Positions 54,255-64,000 of a stretch of DNA of 64,000 bases are shown piece by piece. A program made the position numbers and the translations under genes. Origin of the DNA: Lithodes maja (lineage: Eukaryota > Arthropoda > Malacostraca > Decapoda > Lithodidae); contig JBAKBP010003233.1 of NCBI GenBank assembly GCA_037953745.1, positions 93,700 to 157,699 of the forward strand, read 5' to 3'. Below the pieces are notes generated by a model, which saw nothing but the letters and a program-made list of their open reading frames with translations, had not been told where the DNA came from and searched no databases. Numbering within the stretch: the first letter of the stretch is position 1; every line of letters begins with the position of its first letter.

Positions 54255-54734
54255 CAGGGTGATTAAGAATTGCATGCATTAAATAGGAGGACGACCTCCT
54301 TGAAATTTTTTAAACAACAATGTATCTATGCTAAAATGTCGAATTATACAAAGTTTGGCTGTTACAGTACATTTACGATGTATTAACTAGGGTGGAAAGT
54401 GAAGGGAAACTTGCGTAGATTTCCGAGGATATTTGCCACACATCCTGAGTAAAGGAGTACAGTGTGTTGTAGGCACATGGGTGCCACTTTGAACATTTTG
54501 TTTAGCCTTTAGCAAAGAGGAACACACTGCCGAAACCTGTGAATAAATGTGTAAAAAATCTATGCAGGTTTCCCTTCACTTTCCACCCTCAATAATACAA
54601 CATCGTAAATTTACTGTAACACCCAAACCAGGCCTATGTATATAATTCGACATTTTACCATAGATACATTGTTGTTTAAAATTATCCAAGGAGGTCGTCC
54701 TCCAATTTAATGCATGCAATCCTGAATCACCCTG
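54255..54734. mobile_element. Tc1/mariner-type fold-back element (TA target)
   Basis: 480 bp between TA (54253-54254) and TA (54735-54736). It begins CAGGGTGATTAAGAATTGCA and its right-end complement is CAGGGTGATTCAGGATTGCA. The inverted repeats extend about 150-200 bp, sharing GGAGGACGACCTCCTTG, AAACAACAATGTATCTATG and GGTGGAAAGTGAAGGGAAAC. No transposase frame. It sits within an AT array. Confidence 0.85.
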
Positions 54735-54737
54735 TAA

Positions 54738-54847
<110 letters not shown>

Positions 54848-54864
54848 GAAACTGATGTCGGAAA

Positions 54865-55338
54865 GTGTGCAAGAATAAGACAAACGAAGTTCTCAAGGAA
54901 GCGAACGGAAGCGAAGCATGGACGTTGGTTGAGAGACTCAGACCAAGAGTGAGAGCAGTGGAAATGAATTACTTAAGGAGTGCGTGTGGAATTACATGGA
55001 GGGATAGACAGACTAATGAGGAAGTAAGAAGGAGGTGTGGTGTGGAGGTAGATGTGCTGGAAAGTGTGAAAAGGAACAACTTGAGATGGTTCGGCCATAT
55101 GGAACGTATGGAAAGCGAGAGAATGACTAAGAGGGTGTACGAGAGCGAGGTGGAGGGACAGAGGGGGAGAGGTAGACCGAATATGAGGTGGAAGGATGGA
55201 GTGAGGAACTACATGAATGAAGGCGGTGCTGGTTGGGGGGAGGGGCGTCGACTGACTGGGGACAGAGGTGCATGGGGGCGGTTCGTTCGTGGCCACCCCT
55301 TCGGGGATCACGGCGTCAGGCAATAGATAGATAGATAG
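54865..55338 (+). pseudogene. RTE 3' fragment (same family as 6955-8871)
   Basis: The plus strand encodes SEAWTLVERLRPRVRAVEMN, YLRSACGITWRDRQTNEE, CGVEVDVLESVKRNNLRWFG and HMERMESERMTKRVYESEVE to the end of the RTE protein (stop at 55324-55326). It is nearly identical to the complement of 7370-6963. It ends CAATAGATAGATAGATAG (55320-55338). It is 5'-truncated close to the GA array; no catalytic motifs remain. Nearly all codons are intact, indicating a recent insertion. Confidence 0.9.
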
Positions 55339-55745
55339 AAGTTCATTAAGATATAAAGAAAGATCTCAGATAAGGTCACGGAAAAAGAAAAGATCAAAGT
55401 TTCTCGACAACGGCAATGTCTTGAAACTCTATAGATAGATGGATTGATAGAGAGAAAGAGATAATCATATACATCGAAGAATAAATGTGAATTAGTTGAT
55501 TAAAAGATCGAGATTCTATATATTCTTTAAGGCTATTAAGAAAATACACTTTCAATATGTAACGGCCTCCATAATACAGCAAATGCCAATGGGGATGGAA
55601 GCTAGGGAGAGGGCCCCCTGCTATGACATCCTTTGTTCCACTTTCCCTAATTCTGGGATTTAGCACTACTAGAATTCAGTCATGATTACCACGTTGGGAT
55701 CATAGGGTGTGTTTGGTCACTGTATAAACGTAAAACTATATAACT

Positions 55746-55825
<80 letters not shown>

Positions 55826-56470
55826 TTTGTAATAAGCAAAATAATAAAAGAGCAGCAAGGGACGATTTCCAACAATATTAAAATATTAGGTAATAAATTG
55901 TGTCGTTAATAGATTTTACAAGAAAAATAACGAGAGAGAGAATGCGTGAGTGTGGGAAAGGCAGAGGCAGACACAGAATAAAATATTATAGTCATAAATT
56001 GCACAATGTAATAAAAACTAGAGGGACAAATAACGCGTGGGGGTGGGGGGGGTGGGGGGGGGGGGATGGGATGGGGGTGAGATACATAGACATATAAGAA
56101 ATGGTAAAACAAACTCAACACTGTCTTGTTCCAAAAAACATACTTGAGAACTGCAGGAATATAGTATAGAGCGCTATGGTGCACTCATTGCAAAGTGTGC
56201 CGAGTTACACAGAGTTACACATATACTCAGACCACACAGATCTTGTGGTCCCAACTAGGTGGTCCGGCCTTAATACTACTAGACAGAGACAGTTTATAGT
56301 TTTAAGAATAGGATGGTAAAGTAGAAGGCTCTCTCCCCACCCTCGGGCTAAAAAGCCGTACAGGAAAATAGGATGAAATGTAACCTTATGGGTCAGGAAA
56401 TGTCAACAAGGAAAGTGTTTATATAGTATAGGAAGAAATTTGTTTGAAAAGGAAATTACACATTTCTTCT
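55339..56470. other. No gene; (TC)n at 55747-55821 and a G-rich run at 56038-56078
   Basis: A long TC microsatellite and a G-rich low-complexity run occur here. The remainder is AT-rich with no recognised coding or repeat family. Confidence 0.6.
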
Positions 56471-56637
56471 GATTAATTCATATTACTCCAATCTTCATTA
56501 TATGATCGTCCAGTCTTTTCTTAAACGTATCAATATAATTACTGTCGACCACCTCCCTTGGCAAACTATTCCTCTCTTTAACCACATTAGCCTATATGTG
56601 AAGACATTTTGTATCACATCTAAGGATGCCATTTTTC

Positions 56638-56640
<3 letters not shown>
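56470..56640 (-). pseudogene. CR1-like LINE C-terminal fragment
   Basis: On the minus strand RNSLPREVVDSNYIDTFKKR and LDDHIMKIGVI can be read, the C-terminal motif of CR1/L2-type RTs. The same segment occurs at 49610-49740. Confidence 0.7.

Positions 56641-56708
<68 letters not shown>
56641..56708. repeat. (GA)n microsatellite
   Basis: About 66 bp of GA directly before the CR1 3' UTR copy. Confidence 0.95.
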
Positions 56709-56711
<3 letters not shown>

Positions 56712-57237
56712 AAAGGAGTGCAAACAATGTCAAGCAACAATAGGAATAGCGACTCCTCGAGGCTACTTGTCCTCTAAATCATTGCTGCTCAGTGTTCAAT
56801 ATAGTGGTTCAGAGTGGGTAAGGAACAATTGGAAAAGTAAGTACTGACCTGGGACTAATGTCCATGGCAGGGTTAGATGTTACTACGGTACAAATTGGAA
56901 TAATGTTCGAACACAACTATAAGTACAGTGATCCTCGAATTGTCTGACGAAAAATGTAAATACATTTGTTATTCAGTCGCAGATTTATGGCAAAGCGTTT
57001 GCCTGTGCGATGTTTGATGGTGCCTGCAGTCTATAACATCTCGAGGAAGCCATTTCACAAGTTGAAAACTTGATTGAAGACATTTTTTTTAGACTCTTGT
57101 GAGCTAAAAGATTTACCAATGATTTTTGCAACCATTTTCCCTCGTGTAATTTGATTGGTCGATAGGAAAGTTCTTGTTATAGGTCATGTTGTTGATGCTT
57201 TTGATTATATTTAGCGCTTGAATTAGGTCGCCTCTTA

Positions 57238-57300
57238 ACCCTTTCACTACGGTTGATGCACTGGAATGTCCTGGAAATATCCTGGAATTATTGGTCTACA
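57238..57300. mobile_element. Short insert beginning CCCTTTCACTACGG after TTAA
   Basis: Compared with the intact CR1, about 60 bp are inserted after CTCTTAA (57231-57237). The insert starts CCCTTTCACTACGGTTG, like a piggyBac-type end, but the second end is not recognisable, so it may be a deleted remnant. Confidence 0.45.
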
Positions 57301-57367
57301 ATCTGCGTTGGGTTAAATCAAATAGATTTAATCTTCTAAGACGCTCCTCGTATGGTTTGTTCTTTAG

Positions 57368-57998
57368 CCTTTAAACGGCGAAGCTATGGTAGTTCAAAGA
57401 GTCGCCGGCCGTGCGAAGGTATTTGCTTCAAGTCTGACAAAATTGTCATATTTACCATATATAACATCATTAATTCTCCATATGCGCCTATTTTACTTTT
57501 AATATGAACATATAAACATTGAAGAGCAATAAAAGAAGTGTTAAAAGCATTTGGCAGGGGAAAAACTTATATTTTAGCCCTGCGGTCGTAAGCTGAGCCG
57601 GACCGGTGAGAGACCTGCATCCTCTCCCTCTCCTGTCTTGTATGATACTGAGATGGATAGGGGATGTCTCAGATTAGCTAGAGGGTCGGAGAATGACTCC
57701 CCCATGATGCCCACTCTCTCCCAGCTGTCCTCTCACGAAAATACTCGATATATATTGGGAATAATAGGGAAAATACCCGATAATTAAGAAGGGGGGAAGA
57801 AGGAGAAAAAGAGGGGGGACATAATTATGTAGAGGAGTGATAGGAGATATGGAGGGGAATTATCTCACCTAATCACATATTGCTTTGTTTTGAGTGCCAG
57901 TTGTGTGTTTTGAAAGTTTTGTTGTATGCCTTGGCTCTATAGAGAACGCTCGCAGTTCACCAGCAAAACTTCGGTAGAGGATGCTCGCCGTTTAAAGG
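57368..57998. mobile_element. MITE with CCTTTAAACGGCGA ends and TTAG target duplication
   Basis: 631 bp between TTAG (57364-57367) and TTAG (57999-58002). The left end CCTTTAAACGGCGAAGC matches the complement of the right end, CCTTTAAACGGCGAGC. The empty site is visible in the intact CR1 (complement of 37863-37880, CTTTAGGCTAGG). No transposase frame of its own; the minus-strand frame that overlaps its right edge belongs to the CR1. The four-base duplication and CC ends suggest piggyBac-type mobility. Confidence 0.85.
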
Positions 57999-58269
57999 TT
58001 AGACTAGGTATCATTTTGGTAACTCTACGTTGAACTTCTTCCAGTGTGTCAATTTTTGTTTTGGTTGTAGGGCACAAGGATTGAACACAGTATTCCAGAA
58101 ATGGATGGACTAAGGAATTGTAAAGTGAGGCTTTCATCTTTGGATTTATGCTCAAATGACCTGCCAATTATTTTGTTTGCCTTCTTCAAAACTTCTGTAC
58201 ATTGTTGACTGGGTTTTAGGTTACTGGATATTGCTACTTCCAAATCTTATTCTGTGTCTACACTCTTAA

Positions 58270-58562
58270 CCCTCTTCGTCATATATGACGCGATCGCGTC
58301 ATATGGCGGCTTGCCAAAAGTATCATATGACGCGATCGCGTCATATGAACTTAGTGAAATAGCTCTATAATAAGTTTATGACGCGATTTGCGTCATATTG
58401 AGCTCAGTAAGTTAGGTAAGTTAGATCATAATCTGTTGGTTGGTGGCAACCCCAAATTCATTCGACTTCTAACGGTCCCTCAGTGTGGGAACGAGTGTTG
58501 TGGGGGAAATACCGGGCGCTCGGTCAACCCCTAACTTACAGAACTAAATATGACGGAGAGAG
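58270..58562. mobile_element. piggyBac-type MITE with CpG palindromes, TTAA flanks
   Basis: 293 bp between TTAA (58266-58269) and TTAA (58563-58566). The ends CCCTCTTCGTCATAT and, on the complement, CTCTCTCCGTCATAT match at 13 of 15 positions. The intact CR1 shows the empty site with a single TTAA. It contains three palindromes built on TGACGCGATCGCGTCA (58283-58304, 58323-58348 and the imperfect 58377-58397). Confidence 0.88.
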
Positions 58563-59180
58563 TTAAGCTGAATGTCATTCAATTGAATAGTTTGCTTTCT
58601 CATTTAGGTTTCTGATATGAATTAGCCCAACAATACAATTTATCTAGAGTAGATTGCAAATTTTCTTCATGCTCATTTGAGAGTACGTTATTTGCAATGT
58701 TTGTATCGTCAGTAAACTTAGAGATTGTACAGGTGAGACCCTCATCTATATCGTTACTGTAAACCAGGTTGAGAAGTGGTCCTTGTACCAATCCCTGGGT
58801 ACCCCGCTAGTTACATTGGTCCATTTTGATACTCTACTATTTATGACTACTATTTGCTTTCTTTCACTGAGCCAATTTTCTATTCATCTCAACACTCCAC
58901 CTTGTTATTCATGGGCTTTAACATTATAAAAAAACGCTTGTGAGGAACATTGTCCAGGCCTTTTGAAAATCAAGGTATATAACATCTACAGCATAACTCT
59001 CATCATATAGGTTGAGAATATAGTGGAATAAGTCTAAGTTTTTGAGTATGTCGTTTCCTGTGTGATTTAGGAGTATGTCTCTTATGAGTGTTTATAGTGT
59101 TTTTACAAACAACTGAGATTAAGCTAATTAAACGATAGTTACTATCTAAAAATGTGTTACCTCTTTTAAATCAGTGTTAA

Positions 59181-59911
59181 CCCACATAATGTCAGAGCAT
59201 TATTGACCTTGTATCACCCACAGTGCTGGCCAATTGGCCCTTTTTATATTGCCTTAATTTATCATGTTCGATGGAAAAGGAAGAATAGTGTTCAAAAATC
59301 ACTCAGCCAGTCCGTTTACGCTAGATAATGGGTACCCAATATCGCATATCTTGAAAGTATCAACGTATTTACCGTAGCCTATATTGCCTTTTTTGGGATG
59401 TCCGGCTAAATTTCAACTGCTCCTGAAAGGAAAGCGACACTAATACACCTGAAAAAAAAAAATAATAATAAAACAAGATATACCATTAAAAAATACAGTG
59501 AGTGGTAGAGGTTTAAATTAGCCTAGTGAGAAACTGGGAAAACAGTAGTAGTTAATATTTACAGTGGTGACACAATAACATAATGAAATGTATATTATAC
59601 TTGAAACAATGGAATTGGCCTAATAATATGATAGTGACAAGTACACCTGAAATGCACTTACTTAGGCTAGCAAAAGTAATAACTAATTTATAATAAACCA
59701 ATATATAACTGTCTACCAAACGACTTGTGCATGTGATTTATATAGTCAACTTTAATTAATAAAAATAAATAAGATATCAAACTAGGTACAATATGGGCTA
59801 GAGTTTTAATATATGAAATACAAGAATAGGGTTTGATTACGAGTACATAGGTGGCACCGACGTCGCTTTAATTTTCAAACTAAGCATTTTGACAAACAAA
59901 CGTTTATCAGT

Positions 59912-59915
<4 letters not shown>
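59181..59915. other. No gene seen
   Basis: AT-rich DNA with no recognised family. Confidence 0.5.

Positions 59916-59968
<53 letters not shown>
59916..59968. repeat. (GA)n microsatellite
   Basis: About 52 bp of GA. Confidence 0.95.
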
Positions 59969-59969
<1 letters not shown>

Positions 59970-60059
59970 AAGTAGGAAAAAGCTGGGAGAAAGATGGAGG
60001 TGATTTATAAAGGGAGAAACAAAAGACACTCATCAAAACTTGGCCAAAAAACAGGCCTT

Positions 60060-61165
60060 ATGTTGCTGGGGGTTAGTCAGGGAGAGTGTGTGAGTCAGGG
60101 GAGAGTTTGTGTATTGGGGAGAGTGTTTGTGAGCCAGGGAGAGTGGGAAACATTAAGGAGAGTGTGTTAGGTCAGGGAGAATGTGTGCGAGTCAAGGAGA
60201 GTGTGTGAGTCGGGGAGAGTGTGTATGTTGGGGAGAGTGTGTGGGAGTTAGGGAGAGTGGGAGTCGGGAAGAGTGTGTATGTTGGGGAGAGTGTGTGAGA
60301 GTTAGGGAGAGTATGTATGTTGGGGAGAGTGTGTGGGTGTTAGGGAGAGTGGGAGTCAGGGAGAGTGTGTATGTTGGGGAGAGTGTGTGAGAGTTAGGGA
60401 GAGTGTGTGAGTCAGGGAGAGTGTGTGGGAGTTAGGGAGAGTGTGGGAATCAGGGAAATTGTGTGAGCCAGGGAGAGTGTGTGAGTCAGGGAGAGTGTTT
60501 GCGAGTCAGGGAGGGTGTGTGAGTCAGTGAGAGTGCGTGTGTAAGTCAGGGAGAGTGGGTGTGAGTTAGGGAAAGTGTGTGAGTCAAGGAGAGTGTGTGA
60601 GTTGGGGAGAGTGGGTGTGAGTTAGGGAAAGTGTGTGAGTCAAGGAGAGTGTGTGAGTTGGGTAGAGCGTGTGTGTGTGGAACGGGGAGAATATACAGTA
60701 TGAGGTAGTGAGTGTGTGTAGATGAGTCAAAGAGGGAGTGTGAGTCAGGGAAAGTGTGTGGAAATCAGGGAGAATATAGAAGTCAAGGAGAGTGGTTGTG
60801 AGGAGATTGTGAATCAGGGAGAGTGTGTGAGAGTCTGGGAAAATATGTGAGTCAGGGAGAGTGCATATGTGAGTCAAGGAGAGTGGATGTGAGTCAGGTA
60901 GGGTGTGAATCAGGGAGAGTGTGAGAGTTATGTAGAGTGTGTGAGAGTCAGGAGACATTTTGAAGATTGTGTTCGATGTTTTGAGAGTGAGTGTCAGGGA
61001 TGCTCTGTGTGAGTGAGGGAGAGTGTAAAAGAGTGTGTGAAAGACTGGGAGAGTGTGTGAGAGTCTGGGAGAGTGAATGAGGATCTAGGAGAGTGAGTGA
61101 GAGTCAAGGAGAGTGAGTGAGAGTCAAGGAGAGTGTGTGAGAGTCGAGGAGAGTGTGTGAGGCAA
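60060..61165. repeat. GGGAGAGTGTGTGAGTCA minisatellite, about 1.1 kb
   Basis: Dozens of short irregular units built from GGGAGAGTGTGTG and AGTTAGG/AGTCAGG with higher-order blocks (for example GTGTATGTTGGGGAGAG repeated at 60218-60380). Frames through it encode only repetitive Ser/His/Leu/Thr or Gly/Glu/Val/Cys strings and are not genes. Confidence 0.92.
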
Positions 61166-61845
61166 GTAGAAGCTCGGTAAATCACGAAGAGCGATGAGTA
61201 TGAACATCAGAATGAGATTAGTATATAATGTAAATCAGTATGCATTAATGATGTTTGCCTTTCCTGAAGACTCCATAATATTCCAGTATATTTAGGATAA
61301 GCTAGGTTTAATCTGAGTATACTCTCAGGCCAAACAATATATTTGAAAATATTGCAGACAATTGTTTAGATCCGGGTGTGCAGAGGTCTAAAACGTGATA
61401 TCATATTCGTTATTATGCTAAGCTTGTTTGGCCTGACTGAACTATTATAGAGCTTTAATTCAGTAGCTGTCAAACCAGTCACGCCCAAATATACGTGTCC
61501 CGCTTTAACAACTTCAGCCTCATTATCTTCGCTTGATAATGGGTATAACTACTCCTCAATATAACTGAACACAGAATAAATAAAAGGGTTGTGTTCATGT
61601 ACTGTGTGCGAGGAGTCATACATATTCTTTTACTTTAGAGATAGCTAACTCTGAGCATATAGAGGTAAATCGCGACCTTCCAACCGTGAATGCTAAAACT
61701 AACTCAAAAGAACCAGAAACTTTGCCAAGACACATTTGCTGTCGATAATAGCCGGAGAACACCCCCGCGAAGTCCGACTTTTAAGGGGAGACATTTGTTG
61801 TATAATATGTTATTATTATTATTATTTTTGCGTTTCATTACAAGA
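61166..61845. other. No gene seen
   Basis: Unassigned AT-rich DNA; an (ATT)n run at 61809-61827. Confidence 0.5.
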
Positions 61846-61849
61846 CCTC

Positions 61850-62100
61850 CATCAAGCTTAGAAAAATACCGTCAAGACCCAAGGCCAGTTCCTCCTAAAT
61901 TGCAGACTCGCGTTTGCTCGCCAGGAAAAGAAAATCAACAAATAAATGGCACGAAAGGTCGGTCTTAACATTGACAAAGAAATTTAATTAAAAAAAAAGT
62001 CTTAAAATCCCCAAAGTAATAGAGCAAACTTCTTAAAATCTCAGTGATGGGGCTAAACATGAGGGAGAAGTAGGTCCGTGAAAAGCACCCCCTTAACGTA
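61850..62100 (+). repeat. GGCCGGTTC-family interspersed repeat, copy 1
   Basis: It shares AAGGCCAGTTCCTCCTAAATT, 'GCTCGCCAGGAAAAG', 'GGCACGAAAGGTC' and 'CTTAAAATC(C/T)C' blocks with 62235-62490 and with the inverted 62715-62910. Non-coding. Confidence 0.7.
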
Positions 62101-62189
62101 AGATGACAGGGAGAACATAACCCTAACAACATATTTAGTAAGAACAATAATTCCTTTCTACAACTAATTTTGGATAGCCATTAATTACA

Positions 62190-62920
62190 TATTAACCCTT
62201 CCAGTACCGGTGGCGTCCTTTTAGCATTATTGTGGCTACCCCCTTCAAAATAAATGTGTACCTTTTTCGGTAGAAAACTGTCCTGGACTTCCTCCTACAA
62301 TTACAGGCTCGCTAACGCTCATCAGCAAAAAATCGACACCTAATTGGCACGAAAGGTCTCAAACTTGATAACGAAATTGGGCGAAATGTGTTAAAATCGC
62401 CAAACTAATGGGCCGAACGTCTTAAATTCTCATATCTAATTCGGGTAAACACGAGGTAAAAAGGGTCCAAGAAAAGCAAACACCTTCCCCTTAACCCTTT
62501 GAGTATCAGCGACGGGTGTTATCCTTTATTCTAGCTATATTTAGACGATATTGTGCAGCTTAGGAAGGATCTGCGGTAGTTAAAAGGGTTGGTTGTGATA
62601 GTTTGAAGCCATACTATTGCTAGAGGTCCTTCCTAATCTTAATATACTCGTCTAAAAGTGGCCACAATATAAAGACATCGACGTCAGCGGTACTGTACGG
62701 GATGGACCCCTTTCTCCCTCAAGTTTAGCCCCTTTTAGTTTTTAAGACATTCACCCCATTAGTTTGGCGATTTGAACACCTATTGTTCCATTTCTTTGAC
62801 AATTTCAAGACCTTTCGCGTCATTTAGAAGTCAGATTTTTTATTGGCGAACGATAGTAAGCCTGTAATTTAGGAAGAACCGGCCATCGGCCGAGACAATT
62901 TTCGACTTGTGGTGAATTGA
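62190..62920. repeat. Large inverted repeat enclosing a MITE-like core
   Basis: The left arm (about 62235-62485) and right arm (about 62700-62905) are inverted copies of the GGCCGGTTC family (shared ATCGCCAAACTAATGGG, GCGAAAGGTCT and TTACAGGCT blocks). Between them, 62495-62690 has its own inverted ends (CCCTTTGAGTATCAGCGACG against the complement CCCGTACAGTACCGCTGACG) and the GCTTAGGAAGGATC block, as in the TTAA-flanked MITE at 47625-47837. TTAA is present on the left (62491-62494) but not on the right. Confidence 0.72.
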
Positions 62921-62987
62921 AATACATTCTCCAAGTAAGACTTCCCTTCTCATTACTATAAATAGGAAAAGGTTAATTACCTGTCTT

Positions 62988-63060
62988 ACGCCATGGTGTA
63001 GTCGATTAAAGTATGGACACTCGTCCTGACTGTCGGTGGTTCGAGTCCGGCTGGGAGTAT
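62988..63060 (+). repeat. tRNA-like sequence (likely tRNA-derived repeat)
   Basis: It has an A-box-like TGGTGTAGTCG (62994-63004) and a B box GGTTCGAGTCC (63038-63048) at normal tRNA spacing. The T stem has one mispair, the acceptor stem does not close, and the anticodon arm cannot be folded normally, so it is unlikely to be a working tRNA. Confidence 0.5.
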
Positions 63061-64000
63061 AAAACATTTAGTAGCTCACGTGTATGTATATGTGAGATAT
63101 ACTTGATTCATATATCACATACAATATTATAAGTTCACCATATCATATCTTGTACCTGAACTAGAATATTACTTATCACAAGTTAGTTGTATAATTTAAT
63201 CTAATGTATATAGGTTCTTGAGGTTCCATCACATCTGGCTATTCCTCAACGCTACAGATTCAAAATAACTTGTTATGGTAGAGGTTGTAATAGCTCATAC
63301 CACATTGATACTTACAACCGCTTATAGTATCCCGAACCATACAACTGTTTACTAAAGGTCCCTCCACCACTGCTTCAGGGAGTCGTGATAAATTGGCCAC
63401 TAACAAGAGGTAAAAAGTCCCTTATAATCACCTCGTTACTGCCCCCCCTGGTAATACTAGGGGCGGGGGCTTTGATGGGGGGCGTGCAGAGAGAGAGAGA
63501 GAAAGAAAGAGATTGAGCGCAAGAGTTATAACATATTATATAGGGTATTTACAATCTCCAAGACCCAGACGCTCATTCCAGGGAGATATTGTAGATCACA
63601 AAAAAAAAAAAAATATATATATATATACAGTATATATATATATATATATATATACAGTATATATATATATATACCGGTATATTAAATATTTTCGATAGTA
63701 TATATTGTGGTACACTTGTTGCTGAATGTAAGCTTATTAAGTACTCTCTTTTTAATGTGCTTATTGAAGAATTTTAAGAAGGCAATGTTTCCATATAAAA
63801 CAGATATAAGTTCCTGTCTGGCTGTGTTCGGTATTCATGTTGAGGTATATTTGTTGTTAATATCTGCACTTATATTTAAACTTAAATATATTTCAGTTAG
63901 ATCATCTCGTAATATACTAGTTACTAATGTAAGCAAACTTTCACTTGATTCCATAGCTTAGTCTCTTTCAAGAAATACGTTACATAGCCCCATATTTCAT
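63061..64000. other. No gene seen; AT microsatellite at 63600-63680
   Basis: It contains a GA run (63487-63513), a poly(A)/AT/ACAGTATAT microsatellite (63600-63680) and otherwise unassigned AT-rich DNA. The weak frame at 63707-63961 resembles no known protein. Confidence 0.5.

Larger units (their letters stand above)
56707..59180 (-). pseudogene. Decayed CR1 element (relative of 33602-38460) with two MITE insertions
   Basis: The minus strand parallels the intact CR1 from its 3' UTR (56707-56890, GTACTCC-type end and 'GAGGACAAGCAGCC' block) back through ORF2: the LFPLTQRR region near 57220-57350, SLVHPFLEYCVQS and VQRRVTKMIPS (58167-58010), DIDEGLTCTISKFTDDTNIA (58791-58690; the catalytic FADD is changed to FTDD), and the ISLTS/SNYR region near 59100-59150. 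It has many stops and indels and is invaded by elements at 57368-57998 and 58270-58562. It is not functional. Confidence 0.88.

Noticed and set aside
60584..61185. Ser/Thr/His/Leu-rich protein or signal-like repeats
   Set aside because: Direct translation of the minisatellite.
63707..63961. 84-codon plus-strand gene
   Set aside because: AT-rich frame with Leu/Phe/Ser bias, no homologous pattern recognised and no splice or promoter evidence.

Overview
The window is eukaryotic DNA. It is AT-rich, full of microsatellites, has spliced exons, and is packed with retroelements. The mix (Gmr1-type Gypsy elements, Penelope-like elements, RTE elements ending in ATAG repeats, esterase-ORF1 CR1 elements, tRNA-derived SINEs, many piggyBac-type miniature elements) together with a Robo-type gene suggests an arthropod, most likely a decapod crustacean. 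The taxon is inference.

Host gene. Five plus-strand exons (32814-32944, 39235-39504, 40967-41731, 44148-44317, 46377-46811) have canonical splice sites and agree in reading phase. In order they encode the end of Ig2, Ig3, Ig4, Ig5, the first fibronectin type III domain and the start of the second. This matches the axon-guidance receptor Roundabout (Robo). The 5' and 3' parts of the gene lie outside the window, so 1-32813 is either a very long intron or upstream DNA, and 46812-64000 is probably one intron. No other host protein gene was recognised.

Left part (1-6440). LTR-like DNA with an 0.8-kb tandem duplication (2250-3867), two broken copies of a LINE (called family A here), and an AT microsatellite. 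Middle (6437-28000). A nest of elements: an outer minus-strand Gypsy/Gmr1-like element (LTRs 6437-10034 and 26520-27999) is split by an inner Gmr1-like element (LTRs 11465-13273 and 21858-23673, ACAT/ATGT target duplication). The inner element is itself split by a family A LINE (about 13430-16305), and the left outer LTR is split by an RTE element (6955-8871, 12-bp target duplication). Both Gypsy elements have integrase upstream of reverse transcriptase. 28080-31266 holds two interlocked Penelope-like elements between 0.3-kb inverted repeats with hammerhead-like motifs.

Right part (31300-64000). The robo exons alternate with insertions: a tRNA-derived SINE, duplicated tRNA-like repeats, an apparently intact CR1 element (about 33602-38460), a Helitron-like element ending 60 bp before an exon, a LINE fragment, and, beyond the last exon, an RTE element with a long open frame, CR1 remnants invaded by piggyBac-type MITEs, a mariner-type fold-back element, and long GA/TC/AT and minisatellite arrays.

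Limits: element boundaries without stated target duplications are approximate. Family assignments come from reading motifs, not from searches.
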